A stretch of 64,000 bases of DNA from Cafeteria roenbergensis (lineage: Eukaryota; Sar; Bigyra; Bicosoecida; Cafeteriaceae), in assembly GCA_008330645.1 (NCBI GenBank), contig VLTN01000003.1:124001-188000 (forward strand), in the 5' to 3' direction. The notes beneath the pieces are model-generated. The model had not been told where the DNA came from. It was given only the letters and a program-made list of their open reading frames with translations, and did no database searches. Within the stretch, counting starts at the first letter, position 1; the number at the start of each line of letters is the position of its first letter. The position numbers were made by a program, and so were the translations under genes. Below, in pieces: positions 33,159 through 44,300 of this stretch.

Positions 33159-35849
33159 ATGGACCCGCGCAAGGCTGCCGCACCCTCGGAGCCGGTCGAC
33201 CGGGCAAATGGAAGCGAGTTGCTCCGGCCCGAGCCCTCGGGAGGAATCGGCGCAGCGCTCCTTCCGGCTCTTCAGGAACGCTCGACAGCAGCGCCCGATC
33301 CCTCATCATCAGGCCGGCCGTCGTGCGCAGACACTGTGCACATCGGGCGATCGGCTGCAAGCCCCGCCGCGTCCTCGTGGTCGCAGGGCGGCGCGACTGA
33401 CGCTCGCCAGCCTTGCCCGGATGGAGATGGGTCGCGCGCGTCAGCCTGTCACCCGGCCCAAGGCCAGCCACTTGCGCAGCCGCCCCCGGCCGACGCAACG
33501 GCCCTCCGCATGCATGCCGCTGCTGTTCCGGCGACCCTTGGCGGCCCGGAGCTTCTCCAGTTGCGTCACGGTGGGCAGGGCGCACCCGAGGGACACGGGC
33601 AACGCGTCCAGAAGCACGCGCCAGCCAGCCACGGCGGCCCTGCCCGCGCGCCCGAGCAGCCCACGGCGCGACCGGGGCCGACCCCTGAGGCGGAGCACCC
33701 CGCGGCTCGCCACGGTTCCGCGGGGGGGGGCTCGGACTATGCCCGCTTCCCGAGTCAGTCACCGCCTGGTGCGGTCAGCACTGGGTCTTTCTCCGCTGCA
33801 AGGCTGGCTAGCGGCACTTTTGCGCCCGCCCCAGGACACCTCCCCTCGCAGCTTGCCAACTCCGGCTGGTTGCCTGCAGCTTTTCCGGCCGCAATGAACC
33901 CGCGAGGGCCGGCCCCGCAGGCCGAGGCGAGCGGCCGCGAGCCAGAGCGCGAGCACGCGCAAGCCCCCGCTGCGCCGGGTTCCGGCGGTGATGTCGCTGC
34001 AGCTCCGGGTTACGCTGCCCCCGGCTGGTGGCCCGGGGCCGCCGCCGCACCGCAGCCGTACTACTCGCACCAGGGCATGATGTACGCGGTGGGCGTGCCC
34101 CCCGGGGCTGACGTGTACGGCGGGTACGCGCAGGCAGGCATGCCTGTCGGGATGCAGCACCAGCCGTATGCGATGCCCCCGCACGCCTACTTCGGCGCCG
34201 ACCCCGTGGCCGCGCAATACGCGGGCGGCTTTGGCTTTGGCGGGCATGCCCACCACGGAGGTGGTCGGCCGCAGGCATACGCGCCAGGCCCGCCGGCCGC
34301 GTGGCGACACGCCGAGCCTTCCGCCGCCGACTTCGGCGCTGGACATCTCGGCTCGGCCCCGCCCCCGTCCCATATGAGCGGCCTCCTGTCCCTGACCGCC
34401 GCGGCAGCCGCCGCAAACAGGCAGGCGGCGTCGAACCGGGGCACGCCGGAGGACCACAAGGCGCACGCGCGCCCGGGGCAGCCCTTCTTCCAAAATGATG
34501 GCCAGCTCCACTCCGCGCCGTTCCCAGGCGAGGCGTCGGACGTGGGGGCGCCAGTCCTGCTCATGTCACAACCCTACGGCCTCGCCTATGCCCCGCACCA
34601 CGCCCACGCCCCAGGGGCCGACTCCCACCAGTTTGCCGCGCACGCGGGCGCCTACGGCCGGCCAGGAGCGCCGGAGCACGGCGGCTGGCCGGGCAGCCTT
34701 GCCGCTGGGCCCGCGCATGGAATGCCCGACCACGCAACCGCGCACCACGGGGACGATGACTCCACGACGGCTGGCCCAGGGGGCGCGCGCGCGAGCGAGT
34801 TCAACCTCGACTCGTGCGGCCCGTTCCGCTGCGGGTGCGTTCGCGGCAAGCCCGAGCTGGGGGCGCCGGCGGCCGTCGCGGCAGCCCAGCTCACGCGCCA
34901 GCAGCTGACACCTTCGGGTGCAATCCGCCCGTGCGCTGACTACCGTGGCTCGTCCGTTTGCAACGACACCTTCCCGGACGTGGCCTCGCTCGTCGCCCAC
35001 AGGCAAGACGCTCACGGCGTGGTCCCCCCCGCTGGGGTGGCCTGCCCGCTTTGCTTTCGTGAGGTTTCGTGCAGGTCCCACCTCAACCGGCACATGCGTG
35101 GCTGTCACACCCGAGACCATCGCTGGAGCTGCGAAGAGTGTGGCAAGTCTTTCTCGTCGCTGTCCAACCGCGACGCGCACATCCGGTCCGTACACCGGAA
35201 AACGCGGCCCTTTGTCTGCAAGGCTTGCCCGCGCGCGTTCAGCAGGCGGACGCATCTGCGCGTGCACTGCAGGAAAGTCCACGGAGTCGACATCGGCTCT
35301 CGCACGCACACGGTGACTTGGAAGGACATCCACCGCCTTGCTGCGGGTGGCACGGCAGATTCTGACCTGGCGGGGCACGGCGGCGCCTCGCGAGCGCACG
35401 AGGAGGAGCAAGACGAGGAGGACGACGATGACGACACCCACAGCGGGCGCACGAGCCGCGACGGGGAGACCTCACACGACCGCGAAGGCGCGCTGGGCCC
35501 AAGCCAGGACGGTCCCCACGGGGCCAAGTCAGTGCTCGTCCCGACGGGCGGCGTCCTCCCCGTCGTCCCCTCGATGTCCAGCCACCGGGCCGCAATGGGA
35601 TCCACGATGGGCAGCCACGGCTACCACACGTCTGCCAGCGCGGACGTTCACGGCGTCTTTGGCCGCCTGCAGCACGCCTCTTCGCCCACGGGGGCCGCAA
35701 GTTCTGCCAACACGGCCTCGACCGCCGTTTCGGAGACGGGCGAGCCGGGTTGCGAGCCGTCCGCGCGCGCTCGCGTGATCACCATCTGCCCGCCCAACCT
35801 GTCTTCGCCGGGCCTCGACGCGGCCCTGCCGACATCGTCGCGCGGTTAA
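33159..35849 (+). CDS. C2H2 zinc-finger protein with long disordered N-terminus
   Basis: Single exon of 896 residues; the start at 33159 (MDPRKAAAPSEPVDRANGSE) is a plausible first Met, but the frame stays open far upstream, so the N-terminus is uncertain. Residues 1-580 are Ala/Gly/Pro/His-rich and look disordered, with a Tyr/Gly/His-rich stretch around 300-360. A zinc-finger cluster at about 588-710 holds an atypical first unit and three clear C2H2 fingers: CPLCFREVSCRSHLNRHM...H, CEECGKSFSSLSNRDAHI...H and CKACPRAFSRRTHLRVHC...H. An acidic run (EEEQDEEDDDDD) follows. This arrangement suggests a nuclear DNA-binding regulator. No specific orthologue is recognised. Confidence 0.8.
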   Translation: MDPRKAAAPSEPVDRANGSELLRPEPSGGIGAALLPALQERSTAAPDPSSSGRPSCADTVHIGRSAASPAASSWSQGGATDARQPCPDGDGSRASACHPAQGQPLAQPPPADATALRMHAAAVPATLGGPELLQLRHGGQGAPEGHGQRVQKHAPASHGGPARAPEQPTARPGPTPEAEHPAARHGSAGGGSDYARFPSQSPPGAVSTGSFSAARLASGTFAPAPGHLPSQLANSGWLPAAFPAAMNPRGPAPQAEASGREPEREHAQAPAAPGSGGDVAAAPGYAAPGWWPGAAAAPQPYYSHQGMMYAVGVPPGADVYGGYAQAGMPVGMQHQPYAMPPHAYFGADPVAAQYAGGFGFGGHAHHGGGRPQAYAPGPPAAWRHAEPSAADFGAGHLGSAPPPSHMSGLLSLTAAAAAANRQAASNRGTPEDHKAHARPGQPFFQNDGQLHSAPFPGEASDVGAPVLLMSQPYGLAYAPHHAHAPGADSHQFAAHAGAYGRPGAPEHGGWPGSLAAGPAHGMPDHATAHHGDDDSTTAGPGGARASEFNLDSCGPFRCGCVRGKPELGAPAAVAAAQLTRQQLTPSGAIRPCADYRGSSVCNDTFPDVASLVAHRQDAHGVVPPAGVACPLCFREVSCRSHLNRHMRGCHTRDHRWSCEECGKSFSSLSNRDAHIRSVHRKTRPFVCKACPRAFSRRTHLRVHCRKVHGVDIGSRTHTVTWKDIHRLAAGGTADSDLAGHGGASRAHEEEQDEEDDDDDTHSGRTSRDGETSHDREGALGPSQDGPHGAKSVLVPTGGVLPVVPSMSSHRAAMGSTMGSHGYHTSASADVHGVFGRLQHASSPTGAASSANTASTAVSETGEPGCEPSARARVITICPPNLSSPGLDAALPTSSRG

Positions 35850-36925
35850 GCAGTCGCGATGTCGCTCGTGGACTGGCGGCGCAGACTGGCACGGCTGCCG
35901 CGCCGGGCCTGCGCGCTTGCGCCTCTGACGAGCCACACCGCCGCCGCCGCCGCAGCAGCAGCAGCAACCTGAGGAAGCCGACAACCCCTTCCTGCGGCCA
36001 ACCTGGCTGCCCGCCGCTGCGCCGCCCACGCGGGTTGCGGTCCGCACTGCCCCGCCGTGGAGCGGCTCGTCTCCCCCCTTGCCTCCCCCCTATCGCCCCC
36101 CCGCCCCTCAAAAAAAAAAGAAGCTCTTTTGCGTTCTTTGACAAGGCTGCGCCTTTGGCCCATGCACCCTTGTGGCTCCAGCCGACGTGACCCCGCCACC
36201 CGGCTGCCGCCGGTGCTTTGGAATCGTCCCGCTGGAGCCAGCGATGGCCCTTCTGGACGCGCCTGCTTGTTTTTCGTCCCGGTTCTTATTTCCTTGTCAT
36301 CCATCAGCGCTTTCGTCGACCTCGGCCTGCCCTGAAGTACCCCGCTATGGCATGCCCGGACGTGGCACTTGCTGCAGAGTGCAGCCGCCACTGGCAGCGA
36401 GTGCGGCAGGAACATCCATGTGCTACGAGGCAGGCTCGAGCGGAACACTCCGCCACCTCCCTTTTGACGCCCAGCTTGTTCGAGCCCGGGACTCCATTCC
36501 TGTGGCCAGTCCGCCGCGCAGGCCACCACCGCCGGCCTGCGGCTGTGACTGTGTGCCACTTGCTGGACTCCTGCGTCGTGGGCGCTTGTGATCCAGCGCG
36601 GCTGGATGTCTGGCTGTGTGGTTCGGCTCGCTGCAAAACAAATGGCGAGAATCCCTGGCCCTCGCAATCAGCAGTTTGCCCATGCATCTGAAACCGCGCG
36701 ATTATGCCGGCATGATCCACCGCAAACGGCGGGCAAACAAGAGCTGGCCGTTTGACTCGGCGCAAGCGCCGGATGCGACGTGGGCGCAATGTGCGCGCGC
36801 GCACGCTGCTTGAATTGCGCGCGCGGCAGCATGTCAGCGCATCCCTTCCCTCTCCCCTGAGAGCGATGCAAATCGCCAGCTCAGCGTTGTGCGAACGCGC
36901 GCCCGACCAATTTGCGCGCGCGCGC
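35850..36925. other. intergenic region between convergent genes
   Basis: About 1.1 kb between the zinc-finger stop and the CDIN1 stop. It is visibly less GC-rich than the coding DNA and contains a run of ten A at 36110-36119, after a C-rich tract. Small open frames occur but none has family similarity or a splice pattern. An RNA gene cannot be ruled out; I see none. Confidence 0.4.
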
Positions 36926-38044
36926 TCAGGTACGGCGCCCCGCCGTCGCTGCGCAGGCCGAGCTGGCCCCCACAGGGGACACACACAATGCAGTCAAGGC
37001 AGCGCCGCCCAGGTGCTCGGGGGCCGGAAAGCCGGGATCTGGTGGAGAGTCTCCGCCGGCTGCAGTCGGCCGAATTCCTCCAGGCAGCAGCACGGCGGCT
37101 GGGAACCCACGGAGCGCAACGACACTGGGACCAAGCGCGCTCTCCGCCCCAGCCTCGATGCCAAACCAGTAGATGATGGCCCCCTTTCCAAACTCTCGTA
37201 CGTATGCCTGGCACTGCTCGGAATGGGCCCGCACGACGTCGAGCGTGCCGAACATGGCCTTGGAGTCGATCCAGTTCACGATGGCAGCTTCCGAGCCCGC
37301 CCCGCTGGCGTCGTCTCGCCGCCCGGAGGCGACCGCGATGGGGACCAAGAGCAGGGCGTCTGGCGTCACGCGCGCGCCCCTGGCGCGCAGCGCCTCCTCG
37401 TTGTCGAACGGAATCCCGAGCGCCGAGATTCTGGCCTCAAGCACAAGCTCCAGCTCCTGCCCCATGGCCTGCCGCGACGCGTCTGTGGCGGGGCCGGCCT
37501 CGTCGTCCGCTTCGACACACTGACGCACTGCCTCGCCCAGCGCGATGGCGTCGGGTCCCGCGCCGAGTGTGCCTGGGTCGCGCAGCCAGGCTGAAACGCT
37601 TTGCCGCTGGTCCCGAGCCGAGCCGCCCCCCGCAGCAGCATGCGCGCGGAGGGCCGCACGGGCAACCGCCACTGGGCTGGCGCGATGGCGCCTGGCTGCG
37701 GCCAGGAGACTGCCGGGCGACAAGCGACAAGGCGGTCGCGTCAGCTTTTGAACCTCCGACCGCGCTGCTGCAACCCTGGCCTTGTGATCGTCCTGGGAAA
37801 AGGCGGCAAACTCCTGCCGGGCAATCGCCGCTGCCGCCACCAAGTCGGGCAGGGTCGCAGATAGGCCCGGGACACGCTTCCGGAGCTCGTCGACGAGCTC
37901 GGCGGTCGTCAGCCCGGTGCAGAAGAGATCCCTCGCCTCGGCCCGGCACCGGGCCACGACCCCCGGCGCCAGGCCCCGCTCAGACGCCACGCCAGCCACC
38001 CCGGCGCCCGTCCTCGTTTGGGGGGCCGGCGGGCTCCGCCGCAA
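36926..38044 (-). CDS. CDIN1: CDIN1 (C15orf41) homologue, TPD-motif nuclease family
   Basis: Single open frame of 372 residues, minus strand. The N-terminal half has helical segments like the family (TAELVDELRKRVPGL, KLTRPPCRLSPGSLLAAARR, and SAWLRDPGTLG for the family's mLRDP). The diagnostic C-terminal domain is clear: GQELELVLEARISALGIPFD, EEALRARGARVTPDALLLVP (the TPD motif), VNWIDSKAMFG, and YVREFGKGAIIYWFGIEAGA, then GPSVVALRGFP. CDIN1 is a PD-(D/E)xK-like predicted nuclease that binds codanin-1 in animals and is linked to congenital dyserythropoietic anaemia type I. The Asp of TPD and the D-S-K are present, so the fold looks intact. The last 60 or so residues after GFP have no counterpart and may be read into an intron or 3' UTR. 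The true start could lie in an upstream exon. Confidence 0.85.
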   Translation of the reverse strand: MRRSPPAPQTRTGAGVAGVASERGLAPGVVARCRAEARDLFCTGLTTAELVDELRKRVPGLSATLPDLVAAAAIARQEFAAFSQDDHKARVAAARSEVQKLTRPPCRLSPGSLLAAARRHRASPVAVARAALRAHAAAGGGSARDQRQSVSAWLRDPGTLGAGPDAIALGEAVRQCVEADDEAGPATDASRQAMGQELELVLEARISALGIPFDNEEALRARGARVTPDALLLVPIAVASGRRDDASGAGSEAAIVNWIDSKAMFGTLDVVRAHSEQCQAYVREFGKGAIIYWFGIEAGAESALGPSVVALRGFPAAVLLPGGIRPTAAGGDSPPDPGFPAPEHLGGAALTALCVSPVGASSACAATAGRRT

Positions 38045-38378
38045 GCCCGTGAGTGGGCCGAGCGCGGTGGCGTGCCGGCCTCACTGCAGAGCTTTTGGCA
38101 TTCGTGTATGGCGCGCGCGCGAGCGCGCGAGCGCGCGGGACCGTGTCGGGCTGTGAGCGCGCCAAGGCGTGTGAGCACTGCGCGAGGCGCGGCCGGGAGG
38201 GCCTGGGTAAAGGTCAGTCTGAAACAGGACTTGGGAGACTTACGAATTTCGGCACACGTTCAAGCGCGGGGCTTGAGCGGATGGGTCGGCACCCAGCTGC
38301 GGCTACCAGCGACCGCGCAGCAGTCCCAGCAAGGGCTGGGCTCCTCAGTAGCGTGTCTGGTCTATGCCGGGGCGACAC
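38045..38378. other. intergenic region upstream of CDIN1
   Basis: About 330 bases between the CDIN1 start and the gp210 stop, both on the minus strand. It contains an alternating GC/CG-rich purine-pyrimidine stretch at about 38107-38140. It presumably holds the CDIN1 promoter and gp210 3' UTR. No gene is seen. Confidence 0.4.
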
Positions 38379-41300
38379 TCAGTGGCCGTGCACAAGCCTG
38401 GAGGCCAGGCCTGCACGCTGGCTTCTGGCCACGGACTGCCTGCTCAGAGGGCCGGCGTTGCGGTCGCCAGCCTGGCTCATGGCCAGGTACACGGCGATGC
38501 CACCCAGCACCAGCGCGGCGACCCACACCCAGCCGGGAGGCGAGCGACTCGCCGGTGCGTCGGGACCAGCCGCGCCGGCCGACTCCGTGTTCGGCTTCCG
38601 CTGCGTCGACGGAGCCCCAGTCGCCGCCGCCGACGCCTCGCCATCCGCTGACACGTCCACAGCGGCCGCAGCAGCAGCAGCAGCAGCAGCAGTCTGGCTC
38701 GGGGTCACCTCGTTCGTGCCCCATCCGCCAAGCGCCTCGGCCTCGGCCTGCTCGGCAGCTGCAGCGGCAGCTGCAGCGGCAGCTGACGCCGACGAGGAGG
38801 CTGCATCTGGCTGCGCCTCCACCTCCGCCCCCGCGCTGCCGGCCATCCACGCCCCGGTCTCGGGCATGGCCGTGTCCCCTGCCGCCAGGAAGCACACGGG
38901 CATGCGGGCGTCCAGACCCGTGACCGGGTCCACGACCCTCGCCCCGCGAGACACGAAGGACGAGCCTGCGCCCCTGCCGGCCCGGGCATCGCCCCGCAGC
39001 CACGGCGCAGCCACGGAGAGCGTCAGCCTCAGGGCGACGGGGCGGAATCCCGAGGCGCCGTTGCCCGGAACCAGCGCCACAGGGGTTGCTTGCAGCCGGA
39101 GCCGCGAGGCGTCGGCCGCATCGGCAATGCCCGCGTCCGCCTCCTGGAGCGACCCGTACGCGTAGAACTGGTACGAGGGGCGGGCGGCAGTCAGCACCAC
39201 AGCGCCCGTGGGACAGCCGGGGACTGCGGAGGAGCCGTTGCTGAGACGGGGCTCCTGCGCCGAGCGGCTGACCAGCGGGGCGGGCCTGTACGCCACGCTG
39301 GCAGTGACTGCCGAGGCCTCGCGACCCTCGCCGCCGCCGGTTCGCGGGCCCTCCAGCACGGTGACTCGCAGCGCGACGGAGTCGGGGACCGCGCCTCGGG
39401 GGCGGGCCAGCAGGATGGCCGAGCCGACCGGCGGCACGGGCGGCGGGCTGGCGACCATGAGGCACTCGGCGTCGCTCACGCCGCGCGAGAGACGCCGGCG
39501 AGCGGCCTCGAGGGCGAACGCGGGCAAGGCGTCGGTATCCGCCGCGGCGGGGCCGGCGGTGGCCTCGTCCACCGCCTGCACTGTCGGGAAGCGCGTGCCC
39601 GGCCCGACGGCCACCGCCGCGACCGTGCCCATGGCCGCCGCTGCGGGGTCGACGAAGCTGCAGCGCACGCGGAGGCCGTGGTCGACGGCAGATCCCGCCG
39701 CCACGGGCAGCTCCAGGCCGCTGTCGTCCAGCGGATCCAGGTCGACACGGAGGGAGGAGGAGACACGCCAAGGGTTTGCGCACAGGCCGTCCACGCGGCC
39801 GGCGCAGGCTGCCGGGACAACGCGGCCCAGCACCAGCGCCGTGCGGGCGGCGTGGGGGCGCTTGGCGGAGGCGCGCACGTCGGACGCGAACTCGGGCGTC
39901 CAGTCGTCGTCGGCGCTGACCTCGCCCTGGCGGAAGCAGTGGGGGTGCGCGTGGTCCTCCCATTCGAGGCGGAGCGAGCGGAGCCTGACGACGTGAACGC
40001 GAACGGTACGGCCGACCGCGGCTGCGGCGGAGCCGGCCTCGGCGGCGAGCGCGGCGGCGTCAAGCTCTGTGCCGGCCTCGTCGTCGGCGTCGGCGTCGGC
40101 GTCGCTGCCGCTCCCCGGGGCTGAGAGGGGCTTGGGCGGCGTGAAGGTCACAAGCGCGACGCCCTCCCGCAGCGCAGCGACCCTGCCGGGGCCGCGAACC
40201 GCGAGCACCGTTGAGTCGTTGGAAGCCCACGCCGCCAGGGAGGCGGGCGAGGCCGGGTTGGTGGCCGCCTCGACGTCCTCCTTGGTGCCTGCCACGCTGA
40301 AGGCGATGCTGCCGCCGAGGAGGAGGCGGACGGGCCCAGCGGGACTGAGGATGGTGGCGACTGTGACCACCGACCAGGAGCCGAGGGTGAGGGGGGCGGC
40401 GCGGGGGGCGTCGAGGAAGCGGGAGGCGCGGTCGATGTGCTCCACAGCCGGGCTGTGGAGGGAGGCGGTGGCGGCCTCTGCTGCCACGCGAGCGGCTAGG
40501 TTCATGCGCACCACCTGAACGGCCTTGCCGCCGGCGCTGCCGCCGGTGAGGTCGTCCCCGTCTGCTGCCAGCGCGGCCTCGGCGGCGGCCAGGATGAGGG
40601 AGGTGGCCTCCGGGTCCGATGCGGCAACGGAGGCGGTGTCGGCCCAGCTGGCCGGGAGGATGGCGCCGGCGGCCTCGGGGGCTGTGCCGCCCGCGGCGCG
40701 GTCCGATGGCCCCATCGCCTCTTCGTCCTGGAAGGAAGTGAACTCGCCCTGGGCGCTGGCCATGGCGGGGTGCAGCTGCGTCCAGCTGCCGGCGTGGCGA
40801 ATGGGGGAGGCACCGCGCGGGTCGAGCGACGCAGTGGCCCACGCGCCGGCCCGCCAGGCGGAGCCGTGGGCGGACAGCGGCAGCCACAGCCGCAGCATGG
40901 CCGCGCCATGAGAGTGGGTGGTCACACGCACCGTGCCGAGCGCCGTGACACGGGCCGACGCCACGGAGGGGCGCAGCGACGACACGGAGAGGGCAGTGAA
41001 GTCGGCGCACGCGCGGCCGCAATCGCGAGCCGGGCCGCTGTCCGAGGCGCAGCGCGGGCGGCCGCCGGGGAGCGACGAGGCACCCTCGGCGTCAGCGGCA
41101 GGCGCATCGCCGATGGCGGCGGCGGCGGCGGCCGAGGCGCGGCCTGTGCTGGAGCCAGGCGTGCCCGGGGCGAGGAACGCCTGGGCGTCGCACGCCGACA
41201 GCGGGGCGTCGAAGCCCCAGTCCACCCACGGGGACTGCGGCTGCAGCAGCCGGCCGCTGCGGTCGCGGGCAGTGATGGCAAGGTCCACCGTCTCGCCAAT

Positions 41301-44300
41301 GGGGAGCAGGCTCTGCCCCTGGAGGCCAAGCTCCACGGGCTCCGCGACCTCCACCACGACGAAGAGGCTCTGTCCCGTGCGCGAGTCGGTGACGACCACG
41401 GTCGACGTTCCCGGGGAGCTAGAGGCCACGCCCTCGCCGGTGGAGGGGGAGATGCTTTCGAGGCCGCCCGTGTCCACCAGGGCGAAGCTGAGACCCGCGG
41501 CCAGGCCGTCGGCAGCCGCGGAGGCGGAGGAGGAGGAGGCCGCAGAGGAGCGCGAGCCGGGGCGGGCGCGGGCCGCGCGGGCCGCCTGCGCCTGCACGCT
41601 GGTGACGAGGCGTACCCTGGAGCACGGGGGCACTACCACCAGGGGGGCGGTGCCGTCGGGCCACACGGCAGCCCTGGATGCGGCAGCGGCCTCTGCGGCC
41701 GCCTCAGCGGCGCTCGAGGCCGAGGCCGAGCCAGAGCCCGAGCCCGAGGCAGCGGAGCCGCCTCCGGCGCCGTGCCCGTCCTGCAGCGAGAGCTCGATGG
41801 ACTGCGGCGTCACGGGGCGAGGCCCCACGAGGCGGAGGCGCGGGTGCACGACCACGGTGGCAGACGCGATGGCTGTGTGCACGCGGGCGGGCGCGCCTGG
41901 TGTGCCGGCGCCGCCGACGAGCGAGGTCATGGTGACCGTAACCGTGGCCGTGCCCGGGCTGACGGCGCGGAGGAGGCGGCTGAACCCGCCGCCCCGGCGC
42001 AGGCGCGCGGCGTCGAGGGTCTGGGCGGCTGCCGGGGAGGCGAGGTCGCCAGCGGCGTCGCCCTGGGCGTCGGGGGCGGCGGTCACTGCCACGCCCTCCA
42101 CAGACCAGTCCAGGGAAATGGCCGCGCTGCCAAAGGCGGCGGGGCTGGCGCCGTCCGTGCCGCGCACCACCGCCCGCACCGCCTCTCCCTCGACGAGGGA
42201 CGAGTAGGGCAGCGAGAGGGCGATGGAAGGGGCGGCCAGGACGCGGACGGTGACGGAGGCGGAGTCGAGCACTTCCATCTCGCGCCAGACGTCGGCGGAG
42301 GGGGGAAGCATCTCCCAGCCCCACGGGCGGAGGGCGGCGGGGGCGTTGGCGGGGCGGGAGAGAGGGCACTGCCAGGCCTTGGCCACAGAGGGGGCGAAGC
42401 CGGGGGTTGCCCCCGCGCCCGCCTGCACGAGGTACTCGTGGAAGGGAGACGGCGCTGCCGGGGAGGTGTCCGGGCGAGCGGCCCCCGGGAGCGGCGCAGC
42501 GGCAGCGGCGGCGGCCCGCCAGGACACGGATGGGTTCTCCAGCAGGGCCGGGGCGGCGCCGCCGGGGAGGGTGGCCGGGCTGCTGCGGCGACGCACGATG
42601 CGGACGAGGACGGTGGCCACGCCGGGCCCGACCGCTGAAACGCGGCCAGAGGCGTCCACGTCCACGACGGCGGGGTCGGAGCTGCGGAAAATGGTCGAGG
42701 TGGCGAGCTCCGAAGGGCTGGGGCCGCCGGTGACCTCCAGCTCGACGGAGGCGTTGGGAAGCAGGGCGAGGGCGGAGGGGCGAGCGACCAGGGCCGGGAA
42801 GACGGTCACGCGAACGTCAGCCGCCCGCAGCAGGGAGCAGCCCGCGGTGCCGCTCGTGGAGGCCGGGCGGCACACGGTGGCCTCGGCGGCAAGAGCAAAG
42901 GTTCCGCACCTGAGCGGGCGGATGGCGAAGGCGGGGCCCGCGGGCATGGCAAGGGGAGCGCCGGGGGCCGCGGCGTCGGCCGCGTCGTCCGCCGCCGCCG
43001 CCTCCACCGCAGCGACAAGGGCAAAGGGGTCGCCAGCCGGCAGAGCCGCCGCCGGGACGGGGAGGACTGCAATGTCGGGCGCGCCTCCTGCCACGCGCAG
43101 CACCGGGCTGAGCGCGGCGTGGAAGCCGGGGGCGAAGCGCGTGCCGTCCGCGGCCGACGCGTGCAGGTACACGGGGCGCATGCGGCCCAGAGGCACGAAC
43201 GCCCACGTCTCGATGGAGAGCCGCGTCACGGGCGCGAAGCGCACGCTGGCGAGCGCCACGTGCCCGGAAGCGGCCCGGCCGAAGACGTCGCGCTCCAGGG
43301 ACGGGTCGGCGCAGCGGACGGTGGCGGTGCCGGCGGCGAGGCCGCGGAGGGCGGCCCGCGCAGAGGTGGAGGCGTCCGCTTCCAGAGCGCCGACTGCCGA
43401 GGCGGCGGCCATGCCAGTGGGGGACGCTGCCGAAACGGCGGCCGCGCTGCTTGAGCCGCTGCCGGAGCCGTCGAGCGTGATGTTGACCGCGGGGGAGCCG
43501 CCGCGGCAGGAGAAGGGCACGTTCACGCCCGTGACGAGAGGGGCGGTGACGGACGGCGGGGTCAGGGCCAGGCCGGAGACCACGCGAAGGCGGAGAGCGG
43601 CAGACGGAGCCGGCGGGCCCGACTGGGCCTCGAGAGTGATGGTCCTTCCGGTGGCCCAAGGCGCCACGCCGAGGAGCGACAGGGCGGACCCGGCAGCCGC
43701 GCGGGCGGCGAGGGGGCCGCGCGCAAGGACGAGCGCCGCGGCCTCGGCGTGAAGATCGGCCGCACCGAGCACGGGGGCCGGCGCCGCGGCAGCGGCCACT
43801 CGCCGAGCCGCTGGCATTGGCGCCTCCGCAAAGGCTGCAGCCAGCGCCGCAGCGCTCCACGAGGCAGGGGAGCCTGCCTGCACTGCTGCCGGCAGAGCCT
43901 GCACGAGGAGGGCTGCGTCCGAGTCGCCCGGCAGCGCGCCAAGCAGGCGGGCGGCCGACGGGTGGCGGCCGGTGTCGGCCGCGTCGTCGTCGGGGCTGCC
44001 GAGGAGGCTGGCCAAGCCCGCGGAGTCCGCACGGTCCGTGCCCACGGCGCGCGCAAGCGCGATGGCCCACGCCGCCGAGAGGGTGGCGGGCAGCTGGACG
44101 GCCTGGGAGCCGGCCTCGCGGGGGATGAAGTCGAAGGCGGACCGCGCCGCGAGCAGCGCGTGGAGGCGGGCGAAGGCGGGCGACGCGGGGCTGACGTTGG
44201 TCACGGCAATGTCCTCGGCGGCTGCCGTGGAGGGGAGGCCAGCCACGCGAACAGCACCGTCCGAGCCGGCGGGGAAGGCAGCGTCGCCGTCGTTGGCCGC

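Noticed and set aside
31055-33172. 705-residue minus-strand frame upstream of the JmjC gene
   Set aside because: It is Arg/Ala/Pro-rich with no family match, reads through the JmjC intron, and mirrors an equally open plus-strand frame, as expected at this GC content.
36304-36984. 226-residue minus-strand frame in the gap before CDIN1
   Set aside because: No family similarity, biased composition and overlap with the CDIN1 3' end; treated as chance.
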